DNA of 64,000 nucleotides, from the NCBI GenBank assembly GCA_028023455.1, contig JAQFVV010012405.1:436001-500000 (forward strand), in the 5' to 3' direction. The position numbers and the translations under genes are program-made. The notes under the pieces were generated by a model. It had not been told where the DNA came from and did no database searches. It was given only the letters and a program-made list of their open reading frames with translations. This DNA comes from Epiperipatus broadwayi. Taxonomy: Eukaryota > Onychophora > Udeonychophora > Euonychophora > Peripatidae. Positions 13,125 to 24,370 of the stretch are shown piece after piece (within the stretch, counting starts at the first letter, position 1; every line of letters starts with the position of its first letter).

Positions 13125-13219
13125 ATTTTTTTTTCTTTTTTACTTTTTTGCATGTGTCAAAGCATCGCCGGGAAGCGAACCCGAAAACCCGGGACAACTG
13201 CTTGTAAGGCAGTTGTGCT
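13125..13219 (-). mobile_element. tRNA-like SINE (family E), copy 2
   Basis: On the minus strand, caactgccttacaagcagtt forms the anticodon arm. It is followed by gggttcgcttcccggcgatg (B box plus acceptor), then ctttgacacatgc and an A-rich tail (T-rich at 13125-13150 on the plus strand). The D-arm and A-box part of the head is missing, so the copy is 5'-truncated. Confidence 0.75.
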
Positions 13220-13718
13220 CAAAATTTTAGTCTTTTTCTAACTTAACATATATTTATTGGTACATGTAATGTAGAAACATCTACTTTTTTTAGCCATTAC
13301 TTTGTTACTGACTGATTCTTCATTTTTATATTTTTAAAAAGATTTAGTTTTGTTTTTATTGATGGACACTTTTTTGTCAAATTAATTGGATAAATTCAGT
13401 TGTGGCACTAGATTTGATACTTTTGTAAATAATTAATTTTCTATTCATCTAATTTGTGATAATTTTTAAATTCTTTAATCTTTTCCTTGATATATATATA
13501 TTAAGTCAACACTCTGTGTATTGTGCTTTATTTTTATGTTTTTTTTGTTTTTTTTTGGTTATATTTTTGAAACAAATAAGTTTTATTTTCTATTTTTAGT
13601 CTATTTTGATTTCTTTTTGTTTTAGACATAATTTAAGAAACAAAATTACTCTAAAAAAAAAAACAAAATCTTACCTTTGTAAATATATAAAAACAACTCA
13701 AACAGAAATCATGATCAT

Positions 13719-13750
13719 TTTCAATCATTATCAATCCACTGCAGGATGAT
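13719..13750 (-). mobile_element. Stub of the RTE LINE 3' end
   Basis: attatcaatccactgcagga is shared with the 3' end of the full RTE LINE, where it sits at about 45313 just inside the GAT-repeat tail. Only about 30 bp are shared, so this would be an extremely 5'-truncated insertion. Confidence 0.45.
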
Positions 13751-14508
13751 GAATATTAATATTATTTATTAATAATATTCTGAGGATAGTGAAAGATTTC
13801 TGAATTCCACTTCTTTAGAACTCATAATTGGAAATGAGAAAATATTTAAAAATTGAAAGAAATGAATGGAACAAGAAGATGTTTCTTATAGTCAATAATT
13901 AAAAAAAAAAAATTGTTATTGGAATCCTAGATTTATGTTGAATGTGATGCCAAGATGATGAGACTTTTTTTTATTAAAAAATAAAATTTGAAATATAGGT
14001 CAACTCCTATAAGAATGTCACTGAAAACATCTTTTGGCCAGATTTAAAAAAAAAAATGTTTTCATAAGAATTGTCACCCAAAGATAATATTAATATTATA
14101 ATATTACTTATAATTAGAAATAAATAGAAGTAAATTGCCAATAACAAAAGATGTCATTTAAATCTGTAGGTTATAAAAATATTTACAAATAAATGAATAA
14201 TGAGTATTGCAAAATTTAATATTTTTCTTATATACCATTTCTAAAGCATAACTTCAAATTAGTCAAAACTCCCTTTAAGAAATTAAAATTGCATGTAATT
14301 ATAAAAAAAAATCTACAAAACATTACAACCACTGATTTTGATAGCTGTTGAGGTGTGTTTAACTTCTTTAGTCTCTGATATCAATAAAGTTTTACTCAAT
14401 TTTTTTTGAAAAGTTACAAAAATTCAATAAAAATATAAATGACACCTACATATTTTGAGATCAAAATTTAATAAAATTATAAAAAAAGCAATAATAAAGA
14501 TAAATAGA

Positions 14509-14621
14509 GGTCTTGCGTTGTTAGCCGAGAGGTATCGCAACCGCCATGCAAGCAAGTAGTTGGTTACAGACGGTTGTGGGTTCGCGTCCCGGCCGATGCT
14601 ATGACATATGAAAAAAAAAAA
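14509..14621 (+). mobile_element. tRNA-like SINE (family E), copy 3 with poly-A and target duplication
   Basis: The head runs gtcttgcgttgttagccgag, then an A box (tagccgagaggtatcgc), a B box (gtgggttcgcgtcccggcc), gatgctatgacatatg and a run of 11 or more A. The 13-bp sequence aaagataaataga lies immediately before it (14496-14508) and again after the A-run (14622-14634), a perfect target-site duplication. The anticodon arm carries an insertion relative to the other copies. These traits show LINE-mediated retroposition of a Pol III transcript. Confidence 0.88.
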
Positions 14622-15185
14622 AAAGATAAATAGATTTTATATAAACTTATTATTTTATTTTTATGTTATAAACTAAAGACCATGTAGTGCTCATTAGCTT
14701 CCTTTCAACCCTTCTCAATGAGTGTAAGTTTATAGCCTGTTTATTTTTATTTCTTGAAAAGATTATTATTTTTTTAAAAAAAATTATATCCAGAAACTCC
14801 CGGAATTTAGTTAAAACTAATAATTCAGAAAATGTATATTTTAATACAAATTTCTACTGTCAGAAGTTGAAGATGGACTTTAGAAATAAATAAAAGACAT
14901 TGCATCTAGATATCCATAAGAATTTTTTTTTAAGATGATTGGACAAAAGTTTAAGATACTTTTGATAATTTTATGTTATTACAGTTTTATTATTGCTGTT
15001 ATATATATATAGTTGCAATTTACCATTGCAAATTAAAATTAAGGATTCCAAAAGTCTGCTGATGACAACATTTTGTAGTTCAGATTAATGGTTTTTTTTT
15101 GGTTTTTTTTCCATAGAAAAAAAAAGAACTGTCTTATTACATCATGATTATTCCCAAATAACAAATGAATCTCTTGCATTTTTAA

Positions 15186-15594
15186 TATATATAAAAGACA
15201 TATTTTGCGGGTTCATCCATGTTAAAATATTTTAAAAATACTGATGTTTCGACTTTGTAACACAAGTCATCCACTGAGTAATAAAAAGTAGAAAGACGGT
15301 TGTAGAGGCGCTACAATCACTGATTTGAAAAAAACGTTAAAGTTCCACCAATAGCAAAAATGTTAAATTAAGAATGTTTTTTAAAAAAATCTTTCCAAAT
15401 AGGAGGAAGTTTGCTTGTATCATCTCGCTTATTGATACAATCTGGCCTTTTAAGTATCTCAATGGCTTCTCTAATTTTGCACTGGTATAGATTATCACAT
15501 CTGGATATGATCCTGGTACTAGAAAAATTAATTTTATGACCTGAATCCATAGTATGGAGTGAGAGTGCTGATGATGATGAATGTTGTTTAACTG
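15186..15594 (-). repeat. Penelope-like element, arm 1 (3' end proper)
   Basis: About 409 bp, the true 3' end of the element. It encodes the last part of the endonuclease on the minus strand and then non-coding sequence. It matches arm 2 in inverted orientation with few differences (for example cgctacaatc against tgcctctac at the same site), so the two arms were near-identical at insertion. The outer end is an AT-rich segment next to ataaaagacatattttgcgg. Confidence 0.85.
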
Positions 15595-15694
15595 CATTAG
15601 CATGCTCATCTCTCCTAACACTGATGTGATGATTACTCATACCTATGTAAGAAGCCTTACAATTTTCACATGAGATTTGATAAACACCATGAGA
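15368..15694 (-). pseudogene. GIY-YIG endonuclease domain of the Penelope-like element
   Basis: The frame is the same as the RT frame, separated only by a TAA stop at 15695-15697. It reads GVYQIS near 15688-15671 and SYIGMS near 15652-15635, the two halves of the GIY-YIG motif with a CxxC-like spacer (SCENCK). These are followed by VRRDEH, containing the conserved arginine region, and by REAIEI. It ends at a stop near 15368. In this family the domain nicks the target DNA during insertion. The ATG at 15640 lies inside the YIG motif, so it is not a real start; the domain was translated as the C-terminus of the polyprotein. The last third is duplicated in arm 2. Confidence 0.88.
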
Positions 15695-17240
15695 TTAAGG
15701 AGGGATTGAATCATTAGGCTTGGTTATTATATTGCTGATCTTTTGATGAGTCGAAAATGCTGTATTTATATTATAGCATTTTAATATACATCCAATACTG
15801 TCTGTAGTTCCTTTTACATATGGAACACAAATCCTAATAGCTGATTTATCATCTTTTTGTTTCCTATTTTGTCCATTTTGGGCTTGAAATAAGGCTTTTT
15901 TAATAAATTTATAATTGTAACTATTTGCTAATAAAACACTATTAATATGATTTATTTCTTCTTTCAGATGTGACTTATCTGAAAGGTTAATTGCTCTATT
16001 TAAAAGAGTTTTGGCTACAGAAACGATCTGAGTTGGGTGATGATGAGAATGTAAATGTAAATATCTGTCCATGTGTGTATTCTTTCTATAAATTGAAAAA
16101 GATAAACTATTCAGTGTTCTGGTGACTAAAACATCAAGAAAAGGGAGTTTTCCATCAGACTCTATCTCCATTGTAAATCTAATATGAGAATGCATATTAT
16201 TTAAATGTAAGAAAAAATCATCTAATTTATTTTTACCATGTTGCCATATGACAAAAATGTCATCTATGTATCTGAGCCAAATGAGGGGTTTTAAAGATGA
16301 TGATTCTAAAACACGAGTTTCTATATTTTCCATGAATAAATCAGCTATTACTCCTGAGATAGGTGAGCCCATAGGAGTACCAAAAACTTGTCTGTAATGC
16401 TGTCCATTATATACAAAATATGTGTTCAAGAGACAATGTTTAATCAAAGCAATAATATGGTTTGGCAAATTGCAACGTTGTGAAATTACATTTAAAGCTT
16501 CATCAATTGGAATGTTTGTAAACAAAGACACGACATCAAAACTGACCAGAATGTCATTAGCATTAATTTTTAAATTTTTTAAAACAGAAATAAAATGAAA
16601 AGAGTTTTTAATATATGATTTAATAGATGGAATTGTAGGTTTAATGAAATCCGATAAATATCTAGCTAAAATATGAGTCGGAGATCCTATTGCACTTACT
16701 ATTGGATGAAGGGGGGTATCTGGTTTGTGAATTTTTGGAAGTCCATAAAATTTTGGACAGAAACATGATTTTTCATGAGGGATTATTTTATTTTTTATCT
16801 CTGTTTCAATAGGCAATTTATTAATAATGGCTTTTGTTGTTTTTTCCAAATACGTAGTGTGATCTCTTTTTGATGGTTTATAAATTTTATCATCAAGCAA
16901 ATCTAAAATTTTATTATGGTAAATGTCCCGATCCATAACAACAGTGGCATTACCTTTATCAGCTGGAAGTACAACAATTGATTTATCCGATTTTATATTA
17001 TTTAATGCTAGTCTTTCTTTCTTTGAAATATTATTTTTAGGAAGCTTAGCTTTTTTTAAAATATTACAAATCTCAGCTCTAGCCAAATCAGCTGATGAAG
17101 AATCTATTTTATCGAGAGCTGATTCAACATTACAAACAATTTTTTCAAAAGGTATCCGAGAAGATGTTAAAGCAAAATTAAAAACTTTTTCTAAAACCGA
17201 AATTTCATCTGTAGAGAGGGCTTTCTTAGATAAATTATAA
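15695..17240 (-). pseudogene. Penelope-like reverse transcriptase
   Basis: A long open frame; the first ATG at 17086 gives 463 residues, but the frame stays open and family-like upstream to about 17240 (TVYNLSKKALS). Numbered from that ATG, motifs are LPADKGNATVV about 40-50, YGLPKIHKP 114-122, SFDVVSLFTNIP 182-193 with the catalytic aspartate, TPMGSPIS 237-244, YIDDIF 273-278 with the catalytic DD, and LPFLDVLV 314-321. These are characteristic of Penelope-like RTs, which are telomerase-related rather than LINE-like. The frame ends in TAA at 15695, just before the endonuclease; intact relatives read through here, so I treat the stop as a mutation. Catalytic residues are all present. Confidence 0.92.
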
Positions 17241-17691
17241 ACGGTTTTTTGATTTGGATACGTAATGACTGTGTTCTAATTAGCATTTGTAGTTTTTTCT
17301 TTTGCTTTGCTGTTACAAATTCTGAATCTTTAATCAATCTAAAACTTGCAATACGATCAAAACTAGTCCACAGTAAAGGATGTATTATATTCCTAAGGAA
17401 TAAACGTGAATCTAGCAATACTCTATGAATTTGGTGTAGATTTTTCCGAGTTTCTTTAATAAGAGAGTTTAAAATAATATTGCTAGTTTTCCTTAGAATT
17501 TTACTAATATTATAATTGTTCTTGTGAAATACAATTTTACAGCAAGTGGGTATAACATTGTGATTTTTGCACGCTAACAGAAAAGGTAAATTACAAAGTA
17601 ACTTACATTTCTTAATCCACGTTCTTTCAAAAACTCGAGGCTGTTTAAAAATTTTCTTCCTGTAGAGGTTAATAATACAGTTAAACAACAT
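17191..17691 (-). pseudogene. Penelope-like element N-terminal region
   Basis: A 166-codon frame, shifted by one base from the RT frame. CNLPFLLACKNHNVIPTC and the basic stretch AKQKKKL are typical of the region before the RT in this superfamily. Family similarity moves from this frame to the RT frame around 17250-17290, so a single-base indel there explains the break. Past that point the 166-codon frame (IYLRKPSLQMKF) is a shadow. The ATG at 17691 lies inside arm 2, so the true 5' end of the coding region is probably missing or replaced by the inverted arm. Confidence 0.75.
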
Positions 17692-18084
17692 TCATCATCA
17701 TCAGCACTCTCACTCCATACTATGAATTCAGGTCATAAAATTAATTTTTCTAGTACCAGGATCATATCCAGATGTGATAATCTATACCAGTGCAAAATTA
17801 GAGAAGCCATTGAGATACTTAAAAGGCCAGATTGTATCAATAAGCGAGATGATACAAGCAAACTTCCTCCTATTTGGAAAGATTTTTTTAAAAAACATTC
17901 TTAATTTAACATTTTTGCTATTGGTGGAACTTTAACGTTTTTTAAATCAGTGATTGTAGTGCCTCTACAACCGTCTTTCTACTTTTTATTACTCAGTGGA
18001 TGACTTGTGTTACCAAGTCGAAACATCAGTATTTTTAAAATATTTTAACATGGATGAATCCGCAAAATATGTCTTTTATATATG
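17678..18084 (+). repeat. Penelope-like element, arm 2 (inverted pseudo-LTR)
   Basis: An inverted copy of arm 1, from cagttaaacaacattcatc to catggatgaatccgcaaaat and gtcttttatata. It contains a plus-strand copy of the endonuclease C-terminus (MNSGHKINFSS..., 17722-17904), truncated before the GIY-YIG core, so that frame is a fragment and not a separate gene. Confidence 0.85.
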
Positions 18085-19329
18085 GAACCCGTGTAAATCT
18101 TCATATCAACATATATATATATATATTAATGTCTAGCTTTTTTTTTTCTTTGACAGAAGTTAACTTAGATGAGTGGTCCATTTAGAACTTTGGCATAACT
18201 TGATTTATGTGTAAGTTCAGTAGATATATGTATTGTACCAGTAACTTTTTTCCTTTGTTGTATTTATATTTACATTAAATGAAAGATAAGTTTGAACTCA
18301 GAAAATAATGATTTATAAATATATATAATTTAAAAAATATAAATTCTCCCAAAAGTATTTTGTTTTTCGGTTTCAATATAAAAAAAGACTTCAAAGGTGC
18401 CAAACCTTTTAAAAAGAAAATTTACTTTTGGAAAAGTTTTTATAAGGATGATGATCATTAATTATTACTGCCATCCTAGCATGTCCCCCAATGGATTGCA
18501 TGATTTCTCAGGGATGTGGATTTTAACTAGTATATGTGTGTAAAAAGCATTTCTTTGAATTGAGTTACAAACACAAACTAAATGGATTAATAATAATAAA
18601 AATTAACAAATTATTAATAATGAATAAATAAAAGAATAGTGTATATAGTCATAACTATCAGCATGTACACAAAAATATTATCATAATAAAAGATATTTTA
18701 AGTCCAAGATATGGTTCAAGTTTAAGGCCTTATGGTATTTAAAATGATAAGATTTTACCATGTTAAATATTGAATCAGTCACTAAACAAGGTTTTTTCAG
18801 GTTTCTGTTCTTTTAATATTTTACTGTTGTCTTCTTTAGTTTTTCTGATGATGATCTTTTCCTTGAATATTGATGAGGTTAGAGAGAGTATATGCAGCTG
18901 CACTAGTGGTATTCTATGAGATATGCTATCTGTACATCTTGAGTAATTTATACAGCTCTATCCATTTTTTTTTCACAACATTATAGAGGTATTTCATAAG
19001 CTGCATTTTAAAACTTCAGCATAATTTCTGGATCCAACTGCTTTCCAGGATTGTTTTGACTGGTGTGGTTTTTGATTATTTAGTCATACATAGTAGATGG
19101 ATTTCTTCTAAATAAATTCATCGTATTGACTGTTGTAACTGAAGTATTGAAAAATACTTTAAAACAGTCAGTAAAATATAGCTTACTGTACAAAAGAGTT
19201 TTAATCAGCAGTTGTTTTTCTTTTCATTATGGATCAAGGTAACACAATATGGAATGAACTGCTAGGTTTCTAGAATTAGAATGATAGTAATATGAATGCC
19301 TGTTTTCTTGTTTTCAACCTAATTGATGT
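18085..19329. other. AT-rich intergenic DNA
   Basis: No gene, repeat partner or inverted repeat recognised. It includes a short TA microsatellite at 18111-18126. Confidence 0.5.
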
Positions 19330-19755
19330 TATTCAAACAACACATATATCACAAGCTAGAGAATATATGATCTTTGCATCATTACGATATATTTTTTGAA
19401 AAGCACCCTGTTTACTTTTTTCAAAATATCTTGTGGATATAAATTTTATGTACATTATATCATATTTTTTTTATAAGTAGAAAAGAAAAAAAAAACAGTT
19501 TTTCTCTTACTCTTTATTTACATTTTGTAACATAGAATGTAAGAAAATTCATTGCTGATTTTGAAAGTTTTAATTATAACTCCAAAAACATTGACCAATT
19601 CCAAAATTTTAATCTTATTTTCAAATCCACCATCCAATTTTCTATAAAAATGGATGTTGTTTAATTAAAACTTCCATTTGGAAGGCAGATTAAATAAGGT
19701 TTGAGATGCTTTAAATTTTTTTAAACTACACAATTCAAAATTCTTTAATGTATCA
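19330..19755 (+). repeat. Dispersed repeat family C, copy 1
   Basis: About 420 bp matching the reverse complement of 29090-29450. Shared blocks include atattttttgaaaagcaccc, ttcattgctgattttgaaag, caattccaaaattttaatct and tattttcaaatccaccatc. Copy 2 lacks about 40 bp present here (around tttggaaggcagattaaat). There is no coding frame or terminal repeat, and the class is unknown. Confidence 0.7.
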
Positions 19756-20280
19756 AAAGAATTTTTTGTTTTTTCTTTACAATATTTTTATCATTCAGTT
19801 TTTCACATATTACCGAATAATACTTATTAATCTTTAATAATGTGCACGATTTAATTTTTATTTTAACCTTTGGGCAGTTTACATTTTTATTTCTCTAGTG
19901 ACATGTGCACACATAAATAACAGTTTGTATATTTAATAGTCAGTTCACATGATTTTTTTTTATTAAACACATTTTTTTCTCTGCTGTATTTATCTTTGCT
20001 ACATAGGATTTGTTATAGTTACATATTCACTCCCTTTATGATGAGACAATGGGACAGTACAACTTTTTATTTGTACAAAATTTATTAATTTCTTTAATTA
20101 TTTTTTAATATTTCTTTCAGTTTCACAAATAGTATTTTTTCTGAATACATATGTCTATTATGTGCAGAGATTTACTTGATACTGAATGCCATAAAGAATG
20201 CATAGGTTTTCAATTCATGAACCTATAAAAATTTCGTCATAGAACATTAAGATGAATGCTGAAGTATGGACATTTTCTTT

Positions 20281-20410
20281 TGAGTCTTAAGAGGCTGAAT
20301 GATTTAACATTTGAAAATAAAGCCTTGCTCTTTTTTGAGTCTTAGAGGTTGTTAAATATCATGTGAAAATTAAGTCTTGTTCTTTTTTGAGTCTTAGAGA
20401 CTGATAAATT
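20281..20410. repeat. Tandem repeat, three units of about 52-55 bp
   Basis: Units start with tgagtctta at 20281, 20336 and 20388. Units 1 and 2 share gaaaat-aa-cttg-tctttt, and the third is partial. It lies just upstream of the LINE remnant at 20.5 kb. Confidence 0.75.
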
Positions 20411-20479
20411 CCCCAATAAATTCTCACTAAGTAACTCTGTCAAAAAAGCAAAAAAAATTCTTAGCAAATAGCTAAACTC

Positions 20480-21850
20480 CATCAATACAAACACTTTAAT
20501 CTCTCTTGTCTACTTTTTGGATATTCTAAAGGAAATTATGGAATCACTAAAACTGAAATTGCTCTTAAAATAAACAGAATTCCTGACAGCACTCATTCTG
20601 GATCTCATACAATAATAAATTCATTACTACTTCATCTTAACCACTTCACAATTTTTTATAACTTGCTTTCTCTGTAAATAAATTTACAAAATTCTTGCAC
20701 ACTACACCATTTTAATGTTACCCTTTCTTAAAAAGAACATTCTCTCCTGACTCTGGATAACCCAAGACTTTTATCTATGATCCTTTTTTACTCACATTCA
20801 TAGAATTGATTATTAATAATAAAATTAACTTCTCATTCTTTCTCTCTTTCATAATTTCAATTAACCAAACAAGGTACTTCAACTATTGTAGCAATTATCC
20901 TATTCACAATAAATAATAGACCAAATCCAATAAACAAAAAAATCAAGACCCATTACAATGTAATTAGATATCACTGCAGCATTCAACATGGTCCCTGTGG
21001 TAAAATCATTACACAACTTGCAAAATATAATATTTTTAATCCTATTTTATATATGCTTGGCAATCTTCTATCCATATCATAACTCTGCCAGAGTTCTATT
21101 TCATGTCTGATGATTTCTTCCGTAGCACCTTACTTTTTCAATACCCTACATGAACTCTCTTCCTTTAAAAATAGAAAATTAAACTATCAGGAATGTATGT
21201 TACTGATATTAAAGAAACAATAAACCACTATCCTCAAAGAAATATTTTCTCAAGTTTGAAACTGTCATCAAAAATGACACCATATAATTTTTCCTAAAAT
21301 TAAAAAAAATCAAATCTTCAATCATGGAATATCTTTATGGAAAACACCAAATCTTCCTCATTCACTGCCATACCTCATAATTGTCTTGGGATTCCCATTT
21401 TCCAGTCATACAATGATATGAAAACAACAATTCAAAATCAACTTATTAATTCTATATAAAATACCTTTAACTCACTATCTAAAACCTATCTAGCATGAAA
21501 ATGTCTCCTTAATTAATACTCTAATTTTCTCAAAGTAATCTATTACACACCCATCATTAGTTTTCCACTCTTTGAAAAAAGAAGTCAGTTCTCTGAACAC
21601 CAAATTTATTTGGAATGAAAAGGCAATAGTATTGAGAAGTTTTAAAATGTATAAGTCCACAAAATGCTGTATCTCTCACTGCACTGTATTTCCATTTACA
21701 AAGAACAATAAACAAATTTATCAGACTTTATAACATTTATCCAGAGATCTGCAAGTTCATTCCAGTAACTCCAACAGATATACTTCTACCTATTAAATAT
21801 ATTTAAACACTAATAATATAAAAACTTTTGTCATACTCCTATCCATATCT
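20480..21850 (+). pseudogene. Decayed jockey-like LINE reverse transcriptase
   Basis: Translating across frames gives recognisable RT landmarks. TEIALKINRIPDS...NSLLLHL at about 20550-20640 matches RT block 1. LDITAAFNMVP at about 20968-21000 is RT motif A with the catalytic aspartate. VAPYFFNT at about 21125-21150 matches the block after motif B. IYYTPIISFPLFEK at about 21539-21580 matches the post-RT region. Many stops and frameshifts are present. The order and spacing fit a jockey/I-type non-LTR retrotransposon. No endonuclease was recognised upstream and the 3' end is not defined; decayed sequence may continue to about 22400. Confidence 0.65.
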
Positions 21851-22449
21851 TTTTTATAAACAAAATTAAACATTGCAAGACTTACAACTTTGAAAATAAA
21901 CACAAACAGTACTCTTCTTCAATAACAAATGCATTATCCAAAAATTCAAACATTGGTAGTTGGAACCCAAATATCTGGATTTATTTAGCAAAAACTAAAA
22001 TTAAAGCTTTTACTTCAAATTTTTTTCTTTTTCACAGATTTATCAATATCAATGACATCTTCAGCATTTTCAATCAGGCAGAATCAAAACTATAGAATAC
22101 ACTCTTAAAATACCCCACTCTTCAGGTTTATCACACACTAATAATAGATAACATCACATGCCACCATATATTTTCACTTGTCAAGCTTGTTGAGAGTATA
22201 TTTCCTAATATAAGAATGATCACTTCCATTTTATTCACACTATGATTTACCAGAAAACTGTCTAATTTTTAATCCCACATTCTGAATTCCTAATTTTATA
22301 TTATTAATCAAATTTTTAAAAAATTAAACTTAGAATTTAAACTCAAGCACACTCTCAATATTTGTGCAATTACCTGGACTTAATCTCTCCCATCAGGCTA
22401 TAGTGACTTTGACTAAAATCAAAGACCCATCACTAAAGCACTATTTTAA

Positions 22450-24296
22450 CAGAATAATGAATTGCTAAATTTTCCAAGATTCAACTTGATTACACAAATT
22501 ACAATTTTTTTGTTTATTTTCATTAACTTTATTTTATAAGTCATATCACTAAAAATTGTAATGAAAATCTCAAGTAAGCAATTAGTCTAAATAAAAATCT
22601 TTTTAACAGTAAGGTAAATTATGAACGTATGTTATGCTTGTAAAATGGAAGAATTGAGTGTATCTTTTAAATGAATAAAGAGTCTAGATGAAAAATGTGT
22701 TATTGATCAAATAAAAAGATATTATTGTGGAGAATCCAATTTTTTTTAATAAATAAGTGTAAATAGTAGTATATTCAAATAAAAAATGGAAATTATCCCA
22801 AAAAAAGATTTTAAAATTTCTGCAATAAAAATAATAGATAGTGATTAAGTAAGAAAGCAAAAAAAAAAAATTGTGTTAGTAATGAGTGAAAATAATTCAG
22901 TGCTAAAAAAGTTATAATAAAAATTCAAATTAATTTAAATAAACCATAATTAATTTTTATTTGAGAAAGGTCACAGATTTCAAAGTACACCTTCTTAAAA
23001 TTATTGTTTCTGATTTGTTAAAAAAAAAAAATACTGTTTTATTTCACATTAAAACAGATCACTCTAACAGGCTCAAATCCTCTCCCAAAATTTGCTTACC
23101 TAGTATATCATAGAGTTTAAATGATGTAGATATTTTTCATTTAGTAAGTAATATATAGAGCATATATTGGTTATTATAACATTGAATTTGATGGTAATGC
23201 TACCCTGTAATTGGTTTAAGTTGTAGATTTATATATTAAATAAAATTGATTTGAATTATTAAAGCAGAAACAACACCTATGGTAATGACATCAATAAAAG
23301 AACTTAATAATAATCATATAGTTGCATGGCCTGATGAACTAATGCTTTCATTCAATTAAACAAATTAAGTTTGTGTGTGTGTGTTTTAATCTTGGAAACT
23401 TTATCTCTAAGTCTGCCATTTTTCTCAGCATTAAACGACAAAGAAATGTGAAATGATTTAGAAATTAGGTTTATAGAATTGTTGAAGATTGATTAGTTTT
23501 TTTTTTTTTACTTTTTTCAAATTTAGAAGAAAATATTTTTTCAAATAATTTTATAAATAAATAACTATAGCAAAATGTTATCAAAGTATAAAGTTATTCA
23601 TTGTTTAAAATTTGTAATTAATGTTGGAATTCTAAATTTTAAACAAAAATGCTTAAAATAATAATATATTGTAATTGTATGTTTTATTTTAAAAACTCGT
23701 AAGTATCAAAAATAATTCAACTTTAATTCCTATTTGTCGTTAAGCTCGAGTATGTTTTACTTTTTGAAAAGTTAAATGTGGTTTATATATTTATAATGAT
23801 ATTTTTGAATTTTTTTATCTCTCTATTACATCACCAATATAGATGTACTCTATGTATGCATGTAATGATATAGTAACAGAGCCTATCCTCATGTAACTGT
23901 TTGTGCACTTGATAAATTAGAACATCACATAACCCAATTTCATTGCTTTTTCAGGAGTAAACTTTTATTCTATTCTAGTTCTCTATTCATTTTTTTTGCT
24001 TGAATAATCAATAAATATTAAATAGTAGTGTGAATTAAATACACTTTCAGTGTTATCTTACTCATGTTTCTAGTCTAGAATATGGCTTAGAACCCTCATC
24101 AGTGAGAAATTTGGATATGAATCTAGTGGGCATGAATTTTTTTTTTTTACCCAATGTATCTTTCATTCAATAGTCACTATAAAGCTACCAGTCTGAAATT
24201 AAAAAACCGCCAATAATACCAAAATATATAGTTTCTGAATTGGTTTTAGAATTATATATTCGTAAAAGCAAATAATCTTGTATTTATAACACTAAT
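22450..24296. other. AT-rich intergenic DNA
   Basis: Nothing recognised apart from poly-A/T tracts and a short TG run near 23373. Confidence 0.5.
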
Positions 24297-24370
24297 CAGC
24301 CGGGAAGCGAACCCGCTAACCTGGACAACTGCTTATAAAGCAGCTGTCGCTGACCTCTCGCCCACCAATG
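24297..24370 (-). mobile_element. tRNA-like SINE (family E), copy 4
   Basis: On the minus strand: cattggtgggcgagaggtca (A box), gctgctttataagcagtt (anticodon arm, loop changed from the TTGCA of sister copies to TTATA) and gggttcgcttcccggctg (perfect B box). No tail or clear target duplication is seen. Cloverleaf potential is good, but the head belongs to the dispersed family, so it is not called as a functional tRNA gene. Confidence 0.75.

Larger units (their letters stand above)
15186..18084 (-). mobile_element. Penelope-like retroelement with GIY-YIG endonuclease, inverted terminal arms
   Basis: A 2.9 kb element on the minus strand. The order is an N-terminal region (17691-17191), RT (about 17240-15698) and a GIY-YIG endonuclease (15694-15368). 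It is enclosed by arms 15186-15594 and 17678-18084 that are inverted copies of each other. The arms contain the C-terminal coding end of the endonuclease plus 3' non-coding sequence. This is the arrangement known for Penelope-like elements, whose pseudo-LTRs can be direct or inverted. One in-frame stop and one frameshift break the reading frame, so the copy is probably inactive. No clear target duplication is seen outside the arms. Confidence 0.9.

Noticed and set aside
16923-17240. 105-codon plus-strand frame
   Set aside because: It is the antisense shadow of the Penelope RT region on the minus strand.
17722-17904. Separate plus-strand gene in the Penelope arm
   Set aside because: It is the duplicated C-terminal end of the GIY-YIG endonuclease in the inverted arm and lacks the catalytic core.
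24297-24370. Functional tRNA gene
   Set aside because: A and B boxes are good, but the head is shared with a dispersed SINE family whose copies have target duplications and varying anticodon loops.
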